Counted from the first letter of the stretch, positions 1 through 6,645 are shown. The stretch: 7,734 bases of DNA from Gammaproteobacteria bacterium (GCA_028571885.1 JAPVVU010000135.1:1-7734), one strand, 5' to 3'. The notes: generated from the sequence alone by a model not told the origin. Numbers and translations are program-made.

Positions 1-2
1 AA

Positions 3-146
3 CTGTTTATTGCTTTTATTTGTGTATTATCCAGAAAACAAATACAACGTTTAAGGAATGATCTTGAAAAAAATCAATACCAAGATGTAATTAGACGAAA
101 ACTAAATAAGTGTTCCACCAAAAGTAGGCCCCATGAGGGGAAATAG
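3..146 (+). CDS. Possible C-terminal tail of an upstream gene (partial)
   Basis: A frame open from the window edge ends at TAG 144-146 and gives 47 residues. It starts with a hydrophobic stretch (LFIAFICVL) followed by a strongly charged, helix-like tail with basic and Glu/Gln residues (RKQIQRLRNDLEK), ending in a polar segment. This is the pattern of a membrane segment followed by a short cytoplasmic coiled-coil, as in small envelope proteins such as the LapA type, but I cannot assign a family. Support is limited to the plausible composition and the lack of stops, and the other two forward frames close by about base 60. The start lies outside the window, if the gene is real at all. Confidence 0.3.
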   Translation: MFIAFICVLSRKQIQRLRNDLEKNQYQDVIRRKLNKCSTKSRPHEGK

Positions 147-171
147 TGAACATTCTTTATTTAACATCCGC

Positions 172-242
172 ATCAGAGCCTGTCATTCATTATTGTGCTC
201 TGACTGCGTCAAATCGCCCAATAATGAATGACAGGCTCTGAT
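172..242. repeat. Perfect 24-bp inverted repeat (long hairpin)
   Basis: The arm at 172-195 is the exact reverse complement of 219-242 over 24 bases, with a 23-base loop. There is no U-run after it, so it does not look like a standard intrinsic terminator. The loop holds an extra copy of the arm end: GCTCTGA at 197-203 can pair with TCAGAGC at 173-179, giving a competing 7-bp hairpin. No target-site duplication is visible on the flanks. It could be a palindromic repeat family member, a remnant of mobile-element ends, or an RNA structure. Confidence 0.85.
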
Positions 243-329
243 ACTCAGTGTGCACCATTTCGGAACAGCTATTTAGTTTTTTTAATTACTTTGATAAAAA
301 CTGTTGGCTTGACTACCCGATAATTGGCC

Positions 330-432
330 GGGGATGCAGCTATTGCTAACAAGATACACCCGGTAACACTTCTCAGGGAAGTCATTGGTAAGTTTTTTAC
401 GGTTCTACCTTGTTAGTAATAGCTGCATCTCC
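330..432. other. Candidate structured RNA or palindromic element
   Basis: Bases 330-353 pair with 409-432 over 24 positions. The only two non-Watson-Crick positions (332/430 and 345/417) are both G-T, that is G-U wobbles if the + strand is transcribed. The 55-base interior folds further: CC plus GTAA near 359-366 can pair with TTACGG at 397-402 around a bulged G, and ACTTC (368-372) pairs with GAAGT (378-382) across a 5-base loop. A T-run lies at 460-465. The outer stem is certain; calling it an RNA is inference. I recognise no riboswitch or ncRNA family. It does not match the attC core-site consensus. Confidence 0.45.
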
Positions 433-601
433 AGAGAGACCATCTTACCCACAGCGATCTTTTTTAATAGGTTCTGTCCGAACGACTGAACTACGCTAGC
501 TCTCTTCTATAATATAAACAGTGAAATAAAAACTTTTGTTTTATCATGTTAAGTTTTAAGTTAATATACACTCAGAATTTAAAATATGTCTCACGTTTAT
601 T

Positions 602-615
602 TTGTTATAAATGAA
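602..615. promoter_or_regulatory. Possible FNR/DNR-like box upstream of the regulator
   Basis: TTGTT-ATAA-ATGAA matches the FNR/DNR consensus TTGAT-N4-ATCAA at 4 of 5 positions in each half. It ends 26 bases before the proposed TTG start of the Dnr-like gene. Downstream of the only visible -10-like element (580-585), it would fit autorepression. In AT-rich DNA such a match may arise by chance. Confidence 0.25.
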
Positions 616-641
616 CTGAATAATTGAATAAGGTTGTTATT

Positions 642-1394
642 TTGGCACTAAATTCTTTGTTTTATAAGGAAATACGAGCTCATCATTTATTTAATTGTTT
701 ATCAGATGAGTGTTTTCATGTTATTGCACAGCATTCTGGCTTAATTTCATTAAAAAAAAATGAAATTCTTTTTGAGTGCGGCTATGAAGCCAGTCATTTT
801 TTTCTGGTTCGAACGGGACAAGTGACTTTATTTCAGACTTCCCTTGATGGAAATGAAAAAATAGTTGATATATTTGGGGCTGGCCAAACATTTGCTGAAA
901 CAATCATGTTTGTTGAAAATAAATGCTATCCAGTCAATGCCAGGGCAACCTGTGATACCGACATCTTTTATTTTGATTCAGATAAATTTAAGAGTCAATT
1001 ATACCATTCAAGTGACTCCTGTTTTTCTATGATGGCTGAAATGAGTAATCGTTTAAAAAACCAGACTCAGGAAATAATCGAACTGTCTATTCATGATGCG
1101 CAATACCGCTTAGTGAATTATCTTCTGGAACATAGTTGCGATAATAATGATCAGTCATGTCTTTCTATTGTGAAGTTGTCAACGACAAAATCTTTGCTTG
1201 CTTCGCGTTTGTCTATTACACCAGAGACTTTTTCAAGAATTCTTTCGCGATTAAAAAAACAGAGCTTGATTATGATTAAGGATGAAGTAATTATTCTGAT
1301 TGATACTGCTAGATTGAGAAAACTTGTTGGATGCTGTGGTGGAAGTTTACAGGAACGTCAAAAAGTAAAACAAATTTTACGTTTTATTGCCTGA
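642..1394 (+). CDS. dnr: Dnr-type Crp/Fnr family transcriptional regulator
   Basis: This 250-residue protein has an N-terminal cyclic-nucleotide-like sensor domain (about 12-125), a dimerisation helix (about 126-150) and a C-terminal winged helix. The recognition helix SITPETFSRILSRL (about 191-204) carries the E-x-x-S-R pattern of Fnr/Dnr proteins that read TTGAT-N4-ATCAA. The early A-H-H-L-F and F-A-E-T-I-M-F (84-90) closely resemble Pseudomonas Dnr, a haem-dependent NO sensor that switches on denitrification genes. There is no Fnr-type N-terminal cysteine cluster. I chose TTG 642 because AAGG at 630-633 sits 8 bases upstream and because this puts the His pair at 14-15, as in P. aeruginosa Dnr. 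A TTG at 624 is also in frame but would overlap that ribosome binding site. About 20 residues after the winged helix (with CCGG) are extra. The gene is convergent with the small gene on the other strand. Sensing NO is inferred from the family. Confidence 0.9.
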   Translation: MALNSLFYKEIRAHHLFNCLSDECFHVIAQHSGLISLKKNEILFECGYEASHFFLVRTGQVTLFQTSLDGNEKIVDIFGAGQTFAETIMFVENKCYPVNARATCDTDIFYFDSDKFKSQLYHSSDSCFSMMAEMSNRLKNQTQEIIELSIHDAQYRLVNYLLEHSCDNNDQSCLSIVKLSTTKSLLASRLSITPETFSRILSRLKKQSLIMIKDEVIILIDTARLRKLVGCCGGSLQERQKVKQILRFIA

Positions 1395-1430
1395 TTTTGG
1401 TTATTTTAAAGAGTTGAAAGTAAGAAAAAC

Positions 1431-1458
1431 AAAAAAACCGGCAATTGCCGGTTTTTTT
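1431..1458. terminator. Bidirectional intrinsic terminator
   Basis: Seven A, the palindrome CCGGCAATTGCCGG (1438-1451) and seven T form a perfect 28-base symmetrical element. It lies 36 bases after the Dnr-like stop and 52 bases past the end of the convergent small gene, so it serves both strands. Confidence 0.92.
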
Positions 1459-1510
1459 GTAGAATATTTTGCTAGAAACTTCTTGTAGAACTCTTGTAGA
1501 AAGAGAAGAT

Positions 1511-1702
1511 TTATTTCCAGTCGCCAAATCCATCAGTTTTCTTTTCCAGACCATCTTCATAGCCAGCATTATATGCTTCTGTGACACGTTGTTCTTCACG
1601 CTCTGGGTTACATACGTAACCACCTTGCCAGCCTTGAATGTATTCTGGGTTTACGCCTTCAGATTCCATTTTCACAGTTATATCATGATATTCTTGGTTC
1701 AT
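1511..1702 (-). CDS. Small acidic conserved-type protein of unknown function
   Basis: This 63-residue protein is soluble and strongly acidic: 14 Asp/Glu against 6 Lys/Arg. It has no signal peptide or membrane segment. Two aromatic-glycine motifs stand out, YIQGWQGGY at 21-29 and AYNAGYEDG at 43-51, which look like two halves of a degenerate repeat. A single Cys (C31) follows the first. Short G-Y-x-x-G and G-W motifs also occur in ribosome modulation factor (RMF), but in the opposite order and in a basic protein, so I do not assign that role. The gene is well supported: AAAGGA (1710-1715 on the complement) sits 7 bases before ATG, and a strong shared terminator follows. Weak -35/-10-like sequences (complement of 1781-1786 and 1759-1764, spacer 16) lie upstream. 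It is convergent with the Dnr-like gene, so any functional tie to it is only positional. Confidence 0.78.
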   Translation of the reverse strand: MNQEYHDITVKMESEGVNPEYIQGWQGGYVCNPEREEQRVTEAYNAGYEDGLEKKTDGFGDWK

Positions 1703-2374
1703 AGGTTTTTCCTTTGTGTTTCCAGTCAGTTAAAATCTAATTCTTTATGCAGGCTTTTAATTTAAACGCCAAACTAATAAAGACAATGAAAGCAGACTCT
1801 GACAAAATAATAATCTGCTTATATTAAACGATTTGAAGATTAAATTCCAGTATTTTTTGCTCATTCTTTTGTCAATTTGAGTAAGCAAATAGAGAGAATT
1901 TAACCCTATAGCCTTAATGCCTTGAAACGTTTTAAGGCTTCTCCTGAATTCATGGCTTTGCTTGCCATTTCAGCGCCTGCAGCGATCAAATGAAGGCTTA
2001 TTTTCTGCTTCAGTTGTATCATTCTGGCTAAAGGCATATAGCTTCATATCTTGTAAAATTAGTGCTAAGCTATTGACTGCAATCTTTTTATTCTCTATTT
2101 ATGAGAAGTCGATTGCCAACAATTCCAGGACACTCAATCGCAGTGAGTATACTTTATTGGATGAGTTCAAAGGTATATCTCTATGGGATAGGATTGAAAA
2201 AAAATTTTGTCAACAGGCGAAATAAAAGGTATCATATATCAAATAACCAAGTAAAACACTCGGATATTATATTAAGTCAGGTTTTGACTCCTATTTACCT
2301 CTTGTTTTAATCATGAGTTTATTTGAGTTAATAAATTAAGCTGGGCAATTATGAGACTATTTTAGAGGTTAGAT
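1703..2374. other. Low-coding intergenic stretch, possibly degenerate
   Basis: No gene here is convincing. On the complement, an ATG at 2035-2037 opens a 43-codon frame ending at 1906-1908. Its C-terminal half looks protein-like (Ala-rich helix ending SGEALKRFKAL), but it has no ribosome binding site. A neighbouring complement frame reads on from about 2100 to 1980 in a plausible way before a stop, which would fit a frameshifted remnant. A + strand frame at 1962-2225 begins at TTG without a Shine-Dalgarno sequence and resembles nothing I know. A near-perfect palindrome lies at 1919-1938 (GCCTTGAAACGTTTTAAGGC, one G-T pair). The last part holds the promoter of the next gene. Confidence 0.45.
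2284..2311 (+). promoter_or_regulatory. Putative sigma70 promoter for the Sel1-repeat gene
   Basis: TTGACT (2284-2289) matches the -35 consensus at 5 of 6 positions. TTTAAT (2306-2311) matches the -10 at 5 of 6, with a 16-base spacer. It would give a leader of roughly 55-60 bases before ATG 2375. It is the best promoter-like pair I noticed upstream of the 2375-6490 gene run. Confidence 0.4.
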
Positions 2375-2806
2375 ATGAATTTAAGTGAAGCAGAGATAAT
2401 GGATTTAAACAGTGGCTTGAAAGCACTGGAAGATAAACACTTTACGAGAGCCGTCCAATTGTTATCACAACTGGCTGAGAAAGGTGTGCCTGAAGCGCAG
2501 CATCGTATGGCTGTTATGTATCAAAATGGTTTGGGTATTCATCGCAATGAAACAGCTGCGGCTCTGTGGATGAAATTATCAGCCGATCAAGGTTATGAGC
2601 TGGCCTGGCACGGTATGGGTTTTATGTATATGGAAGGGGAAGGCGTTGAAAAAAATGCCGAGGAAGCCATTAAATGGTTTACTAAAGGTATTGATGCCGG
2701 ATTAATTGGTTCCATGACGACTTTAGCCATGATGTATAAAGAAGGTAATGGTGTGGAAAAAAATCCACAAGAGGCCGAACGCCTGTTAAAGCTTGCCGGC
2801 TTTTAG
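2375..2806 (+). CDS. Sel1-repeat (SLR/TPR-like) protein
   Basis: This 143-residue protein is built almost wholly of Sel1-like repeats, helix pairs of about 36 residues that form a protein-binding solenoid. Units can be read at about 38-73, 74-109 and 110-143, each with A-x-x-x-L/M-G/A-x-M-Y followed by N-G-x-G or E-G-x-G-V. The segment before residue 38 looks like the second helix of an earlier unit (about 18-37). There is no signal peptide, so it should act in the cytoplasm, unlike the many secreted Sel1 proteins. AGAGG at 2364-2368 sits 6 bases before ATG. The gene ends 111 bases before the ATPase gene and reads the same way, so cotranscription is possible but unproven. Its partner cannot be told from sequence; the family works as an adaptor. 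Confidence 0.93.
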   Translation: MNLSEAEIMDLNSGLKALEDKHFTRAVQLLSQLAEKGVPEAQHRMAVMYQNGLGIHRNETAAALWMKLSADQGYELAWHGMGFMYMEGEGVEKNAEEAIKWFTKGIDAGLIGSMTTLAMMYKEGNGVEKNPQEAERLLKLAGF

Positions 2807-2917
2807 GTAAGGGCGTTATTAAAGTGCGAAGTCATTGTGTTGGTGGTAGTGCTGATTACAGTGATTGTAGTAAAAGTAATGAAAGTTTTGAGCGTTGCTA
2901 AAAGTAGTGAGAATTGA

Positions 2918-3961
2918 ATGAGAGCGTCACAATTATTTGTTGTATTAGATCAGGAATTTAAAGGTGCACAAACCGGACATCATACGCCAGTTATGATTTG
3001 GGGACCGCCTGGTGTTGGAAAATCCCAGTTAGTGAATCAGGTTGCTCAAAAGCATGATCGAGTGCTGATTGATATCCGTCTATCTCAAATGGAACCCAGT
3101 GATTTACGGGGAATTCCTTTTAAGGATGGTGATAAAGTGGAATGGGCTGTGCCATCAATGTTGCCTGATGCAGAAAAACATGGCAGTGAAGGTATTTTAT
3201 TTTTAGATGAAATTACCTCTGCACCACCAAGTGTCTCTGCTGCAGCCTATCAGTTAATCCTGGATCGACGTCTTGGTGATTATAAAATACCCGATGGCTG
3301 GGCAATTTTTGCTGCCGGTAATCGACAAGGTGACAGAGGTGTGACTTATAGTATGCCGGCACCCCTGGCAAACCGTTTTTCCCATTATGAAATTGATGTT
3401 AATCTGGATGACTGGGTTGCCTGGGCGTATCAGACCGGGATTGATGAAAGGATCATTGCTTTTTTACGTTTTCGTCCTGATTTATTGTTTGATTTTGATC
3501 CTGCGCATAATCCCGTTGCTTTTCCATCACCCAGAACCTGGGAATTTGTTCATAGAGCTTTGAATAAATTTATGGATCACCCTGAATTATTTGTGGGGGC
3601 TCTGCAATCCTGTGTGGGTCCTGCTGCAGGTATTGAACTTAACGCCTTTATTGCCAATCTGGATCAGATGCCTGATTTGGATGCCATTGTTAATGGTGAA
3701 GATGTACCGACACCCACAGAAATTGATCTGCAATATGCAGTCGCTTCTGCCTTAGTCGGGCGGGCAATTCGTGCCCGAGATACTGATGAAGCAGATAAGA
3801 CTTACACCAATATCCTAAAATATGCATCCAGTTTCCGGCAAAAAGAAATGGGCGTGATGCTGGTTTCAGATATGCATCGAGCAATTGGTGAAGACTTATT
3901 TGCAGTAGAGGAGTTTGCCAACTGGGCTGATGCTATAGCAGACATCATGCTATATGGGTGA
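2918..3961 (+). CDS. MoxR-type AAA+ ATPase
   Basis: This 347-residue ATPase of the MoxR/COG0714 group has Walker A GPPGVGKS at 29-36, Walker B ILFLDE at 93-98, sensor-1 Asn at 135 (AAGN), a likely arginine finger in ANRF (R153) and sensor-2 in PSPRTWEF (R206). The C-terminal third (about 215-347) is helical and family-specific. MoxR ATPases use ATP to remodel or mature partner proteins, often inserting cofactors or metals, and usually work with a VWA-domain protein encoded next door. That partner is present here: the next gene starts in the overlap with this stop codon (GTGA). ATG 2918 is the first possible start because TGA lies directly upstream in frame, and Walker A follows soon after. 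The ribosome binding site is weak (GAGAA). The substrate is unknown. Confidence 0.95.
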   Translation: MRASQLFVVLDQEFKGAQTGHHTPVMIWGPPGVGKSQLVNQVAQKHDRVLIDIRLSQMEPSDLRGIPFKDGDKVEWAVPSMLPDAEKHGSEGILFLDEITSAPPSVSAAAYQLILDRRLGDYKIPDGWAIFAAGNRQGDRGVTYSMPAPLANRFSHYEIDVNLDDWVAWAYQTGIDERIIAFLRFRPDLLFDFDPAHNPVAFPSPRTWEFVHRALNKFMDHPELFVGALQSCVGPAAGIELNAFIANLDQMPDLDAIVNGEDVPTPTEIDLQYAVASALVGRAIRARDTDEADKTYTNILKYASSFRQKEMGVMLVSDMHRAIGEDLFAVEEFANWADAIADIMLYG

Positions 3962-5253
3962 GCTGTTATATGGATGAACAAATAGAAACTAAACTGGGTG
4001 CTGCTCGAACGCGACTTATTTTAGATAAGCCGTTTTTGGGCGCGCTGGTGCTTCGATTACCGATTGTTGAAGCTGATCCGTCGTGGTGTAAAACCACGGA
4101 TACGGATATGAAGAAGCTGTATATTAATCCTGAGTATATTGAACAGCTGAGCGTTGAAGAAACTCAGTTTGTACTGGCACATGAAGCCCTGCATTGTGCT
4201 TTATCCCATTTTGCCCGTCGGCAGCATCGTGTAAAACTACGCTGGGACATGGCATGCGACTTTGCCATTAATCCTATTCTTATTGAAGATGGCTTAAAAC
4301 CGCCGCCTCATATTATGCATTTGCGTGAATACATTGGTATGACTGCTGAAGAAATTTATCCTACCCTGAAAGATAATGAAAATGATGCCGACAGTGAATT
4401 GGGGCAGAATAATGATCAGGGTGATAATGAGCAGGGCGAACAGTCTGATCAAGGTGATGCCAAAGACACCGAAAGCCAGAAGCTCAATAATCAGCAGCAA
4501 AATGAAGGTGAACGGGGCAAAGGACAGACGGGCGAAGGCAAAGAGTCTGAACAATCTTTTGATCCGCCTAGCACAAGTGAAAGTACTCAAAAAGAGCCTC
4601 CACCGACGCCTAATAATGATGAAATTCAAAATCTGAGCGCCCAATGGCAGCAGCGTATGGCAGGTGCTGCACAACAGGCCCTGCAGGCTGGAAAGCTCAG
4701 TCAGTCAATGGCACGTCTGGTGGATCATCTGCTGCAGCCGCGATTGCCCTGGCGTATGCTTCTGGCACGTTATATGAGTGCCACTGCAAGAGAAGACTAT
4801 AGTTATACCCGACCTTCCAGTCGTCGTGGTGAACCGGCAATTTATCCGCGTTTACGCAGTCATATGGTAGATATCGTTGTGGCATTGGACATCAGCGGTT
4901 CGATAGCAACCAGGGAAATTCGTGAATTTCTTTCTGAAGTCGATCAAATCAAAGCACAGGTACGAGCTCGTATTGCTCTGCACGCCTGTGATACAGAAGT
5001 AGCCGATGAAGGTCCCTGGGAATTTGAACCCTGGGATGAGCTAAAACTGCCTATAAAATTCAAAGGCGGTGGCGGCACTCGATTCACCCCTGTCTTTGAC
5101 TGGGTTGAAAAACAGGCGATGTGTCCCGATCTCTTAATTTACTTTACTGATGCTGAAGGTGAATTTCCTGAACAGATGCCTATGTATCCGGTTATCTGGC
5201 TGGTCAAAGGTAAAGCCCCCGTTCCATGGGGACAACGAATCCAGTTGAATTAA
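3958..5253 (+). CDS. COG3864-type metallopeptidase-like/VWA-like protein, ATPase partner
   Basis: This 431-residue protein has three parts. Residues about 8-135 match the DUF2201 N-terminal, metallopeptidase-like domain: HEALH at 75-79 (HExxH) with H83, then WDMACDFAIN (97-106), where D101 may be a third metal ligand. Residues about 138-225 are a polar, Asp/Glu/Gln/Gly/Ser-rich linker, likely disordered. Residues about 300-431 are VWA-like with a complete MIDAS: DISGS (D311, S313, S315), T374 in GGGTRFTP and D398 in YFTDAEG. Such proteins pair with MoxR ATPases and probably present substrate through the metal-bound MIDAS; peptidase activity is predicted from the motif, not established. GTG 3958 overlaps the ATPase stop by 4 bases, implying translational coupling. 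ATG 3970 is an alternative start that removes only four residues. There is no signal peptide, so it is cytoplasmic. Confidence 0.94.
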   Translation: MSCYMDEQIETKLGAARTRLILDKPFLGALVLRLPIVEADPSWCKTTDTDMKKLYINPEYIEQLSVEETQFVLAHEALHCALSHFARRQHRVKLRWDMACDFAINPILIEDGLKPPPHIMHLREYIGMTAEEIYPTLKDNENDADSELGQNNDQGDNEQGEQSDQGDAKDTESQKLNNQQQNEGERGKGQTGEGKESEQSFDPPSTSESTQKEPPPTPNNDEIQNLSAQWQQRMAGAAQQALQAGKLSQSMARLVDHLLQPRLPWRMLLARYMSATAREDYSYTRPSSRRGEPAIYPRLRSHMVDIVVALDISGSIATREIREFLSEVDQIKAQVRARIALHACDTEVADEGPWEFEPWDELKLPIKFKGGGGTRFTPVFDWVEKQAMCPDLLIYFTDAEGEFPEQMPMYPVIWLVKGKAPVPWGQRIQLN

Positions 5254-5258
5254 CTTTT

Positions 5259-5289
5259 ATTGGCTAAAGGCTCTTGTAAGCCAATTTTT
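5259..5289 (+). terminator. Possible weak intrinsic terminator or attenuator
   Basis: ATTGGCT (5259-5265) pairs with AGCCAAT (5279-5285) across a 13-base loop, followed by a five-T run (5285-5289). A shorter alternative stem GGCT/AGCC (5269-5272 with 5279-5282) competes. It starts 6 bases after the VWA gene stop. The stem is modest, so partial read-through into the DsrS-like gene is likely. Confidence 0.45.
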
Positions 5290-5317
5290 GTAAATGATGA
5301 GATGAATAGTAGAACGA

Positions 5318-6490
5318 ATGCCCTTATCTAACGAAGACAGTCTGAGATTAAACGTATTGCTGGCACAAAAAGTCAGCGCTATTCGAATTGACGAAGGAAA
5401 ACTAATCCTTTATGCCCTGACTCAAAAGGGTGAAGCAAAAATTCAACTCAATCCGACGCAAAGAAATGAAAAATACATAAAAGAAGTCAAAGATTTTCTT
5501 TCTACCAAAGCGCTGGGTGCGCCTGGAGGCTTCCCCATGTTTCTTTCCCGTTGGAATCGTATGGGCGATCTGCGTAACAGCAGTCTGGATAAACTGTTGC
5601 TTCTGGGTGAAGAAGAAGCCGTTACAGCGGTGGTCAATAATAAGAACATTACTGCTGATATAGCGAAAAGTGCCTGGTGGGCTGTGCAATCTGCTGAAAA
5701 TGCTCGCAGTATGCTGGCCAATGAATCCGTTGTTAAGTCAGACATTGGTACTGAATTGGCCCAGTTTCTTATTGAATTTTTGCCTTTTGAAGAAGATCCT
5801 CTGAGTATGCTTATCAGTACAAGACTGGTTTTACAGGAGGGGTTAATTTCTGCTGATGAAGTGTTGAAACTATGGAAAAAGGGCAAAGCTAAGAATACCC
5901 TTTATGTTGGATTTTTAGATGTTCGTCCTGATGAGATACCGGAGCCGGTTGCTGAACATAGCCGTTATCCGGAAGTCAGTGAAAAACTTTCTGAGTTAAT
6001 AGCGGCAGATAATCCTTATGCTATTACTTTATGTAAATTATTGAGTGAGGCAGGGCAAACTTTTTTAAAGACTGCCGAGTCTGCTTTTAAGCGCCCGCCT
6101 AATTATGATATCGTCGGTGACTTAATTGAGAGTATCAGACGATATGTTTTTGTTGCTCAGCCTGAAGCAGGTCAAACTCAGCAGCAATATGAGCTGGGTT
6201 TGAGTATTCAGGGTGAACCTCAAACTGATATTAATGCCATCAGTGCGCTGACAAATGATATTTTTTATGAAGAAAATAATATTTGCTGCAGTGACAAACT
6301 TAAAGCGGTTCAGAATGCAGTGCCCGAATTAGCGTCTCAATTACAGGCTATTCTTTTTTTGAGCAGAACAGCTCAAACGGTATTGGCACCTACTATTGCC
6401 AATAGCAATGCTGTCGGCAGTCTGATGCGAAAAAAATTAAAACCAGTATTTGATCCCATTTTATTGAATTTGAGAATCCTGCAGAATTAA
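5318..6490 (+). CDS. dsrS: DsrS-like protein
   Basis: I recognise this 390-residue protein as the family annotated DsrS, named for the last gene of the Allochromatium vinosum dsr operon. Features I associate with it are the N-terminal SLRLNVLLAQ and AIRIDE (about 8-26), the GAPGGFPMFLSRWNRMGDLR block (67-86), LLLLGEEEAV (93-102), AWWAVQSAENAR (119-130) and FLPFEEDP (154-161). There is no signal peptide or membrane helix, so it is a soluble cytoplasmic protein. Its biochemical role is unknown; as I recall, DsrS was implicated in control of dsr expression. A vicinal Cys pair lies at 323-324. ATG 5318 is the first usable start, because an in-frame ATG at 5294 is stopped at once, but its Shine-Dalgarno sequence is poor. 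It follows the VWA gene by 64 bases, with a possible weak terminator between. The family call is from memory of the motifs, without alignment. Confidence 0.78.
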   Translation: MPLSNEDSLRLNVLLAQKVSAIRIDEGKLILYALTQKGEAKIQLNPTQRNEKYIKEVKDFLSTKALGAPGGFPMFLSRWNRMGDLRNSSLDKLLLLGEEEAVTAVVNNKNITADIAKSAWWAVQSAENARSMLANESVVKSDIGTELAQFLIEFLPFEEDPLSMLISTRLVLQEGLISADEVLKLWKKGKAKNTLYVGFLDVRPDEIPEPVAEHSRYPEVSEKLSELIAADNPYAITLCKLLSEAGQTFLKTAESAFKRPPNYDIVGDLIESIRRYVFVAQPEAGQTQQQYELGLSIQGEPQTDINAISALTNDIFYEENNICCSDKLKAVQNAVPELASQLQAILFLSRTAQTVLAPTIANSNAVGSLMRKKLKPVFDPILLNLRILQN

Positions 6491-6645
6491 GTGACAGGTT
6501 AATGTAAAGCGGTAAGTTTCTGATAAATATCCACAATGGTGTAGTGGCAAGAGTATCATGAACGGTTAATATGCTGATGCACGCTAAAAAGTAATTATCC
6601 TGCTTGTTGGGATAAAACTTGTTTTTGAAAGAGGTAGGTGAATTT

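Larger units (their letters stand above)
147..641. other. Intergenic region with two large hairpins, no convincing gene
   Basis: I see no gene in this stretch of about 500 bases. It begins just after a possible stop codon and ends at the start of the Dnr-like regulator. A small CCCC-ATGA-GGGG hairpin lies at 129-140, just before it. Two large inverted repeats occupy 172-242 and 330-432 and are listed separately. T-runs follow at 277-283 and 460-465; the second lies 28 bases after the second hairpin, too far for a classical intrinsic terminator. A possible -10 element (TAAAAT, 580-585) without a good -35 partner lies upstream of the regulator. Confidence 0.6.

Noticed and set aside
172..242. 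Intrinsic terminator
   Set aside because: No T-run follows the stem on either strand, and the loop of 23 bases is too large.
330..432. Integron attC site
   Set aside because: The stem is too long and regular, and the RYYYAAC/GTTRRRY core sites do not fit.
1511..1702. Ribosome modulation factor (rmf)
   Set aside because: RMF is basic and has its G-Y and G-W motifs in the opposite order; this protein is strongly acidic.
1962..2225. + strand 87-residue frame
   Set aside because: It starts at TTG, has no Shine-Dalgarno sequence, matches no family I know and lies in a low-coding stretch overlapped by equally open frames.
2101..2310. + strand 69-residue frame
   Set aside because: It overlaps the previous frame, has no ribosome binding site, and its end runs through the promoter-like sequence of the Sel1-repeat gene.
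2820..2917. Short Val-rich hydrophobic frame between the Sel1 and ATPase genes
   Set aside because: It arises from GT-rich sequence, lacks a ribosome binding site and ATG start, and other frames over the same bases are also open.
4294..4674. Complement 126-residue frame and a + strand frame at 4376-4636
   Set aside because: They mirror the Asp/Glu/Gln-rich linker of the VWA protein; low-complexity codons keep the other frames open.
5443..5886. Complement 147-residue frame opposite the DsrS-like gene
   Set aside because: Antisense shadow of a well-supported coding region, with Ser/Arg-rich composition and no start signals.
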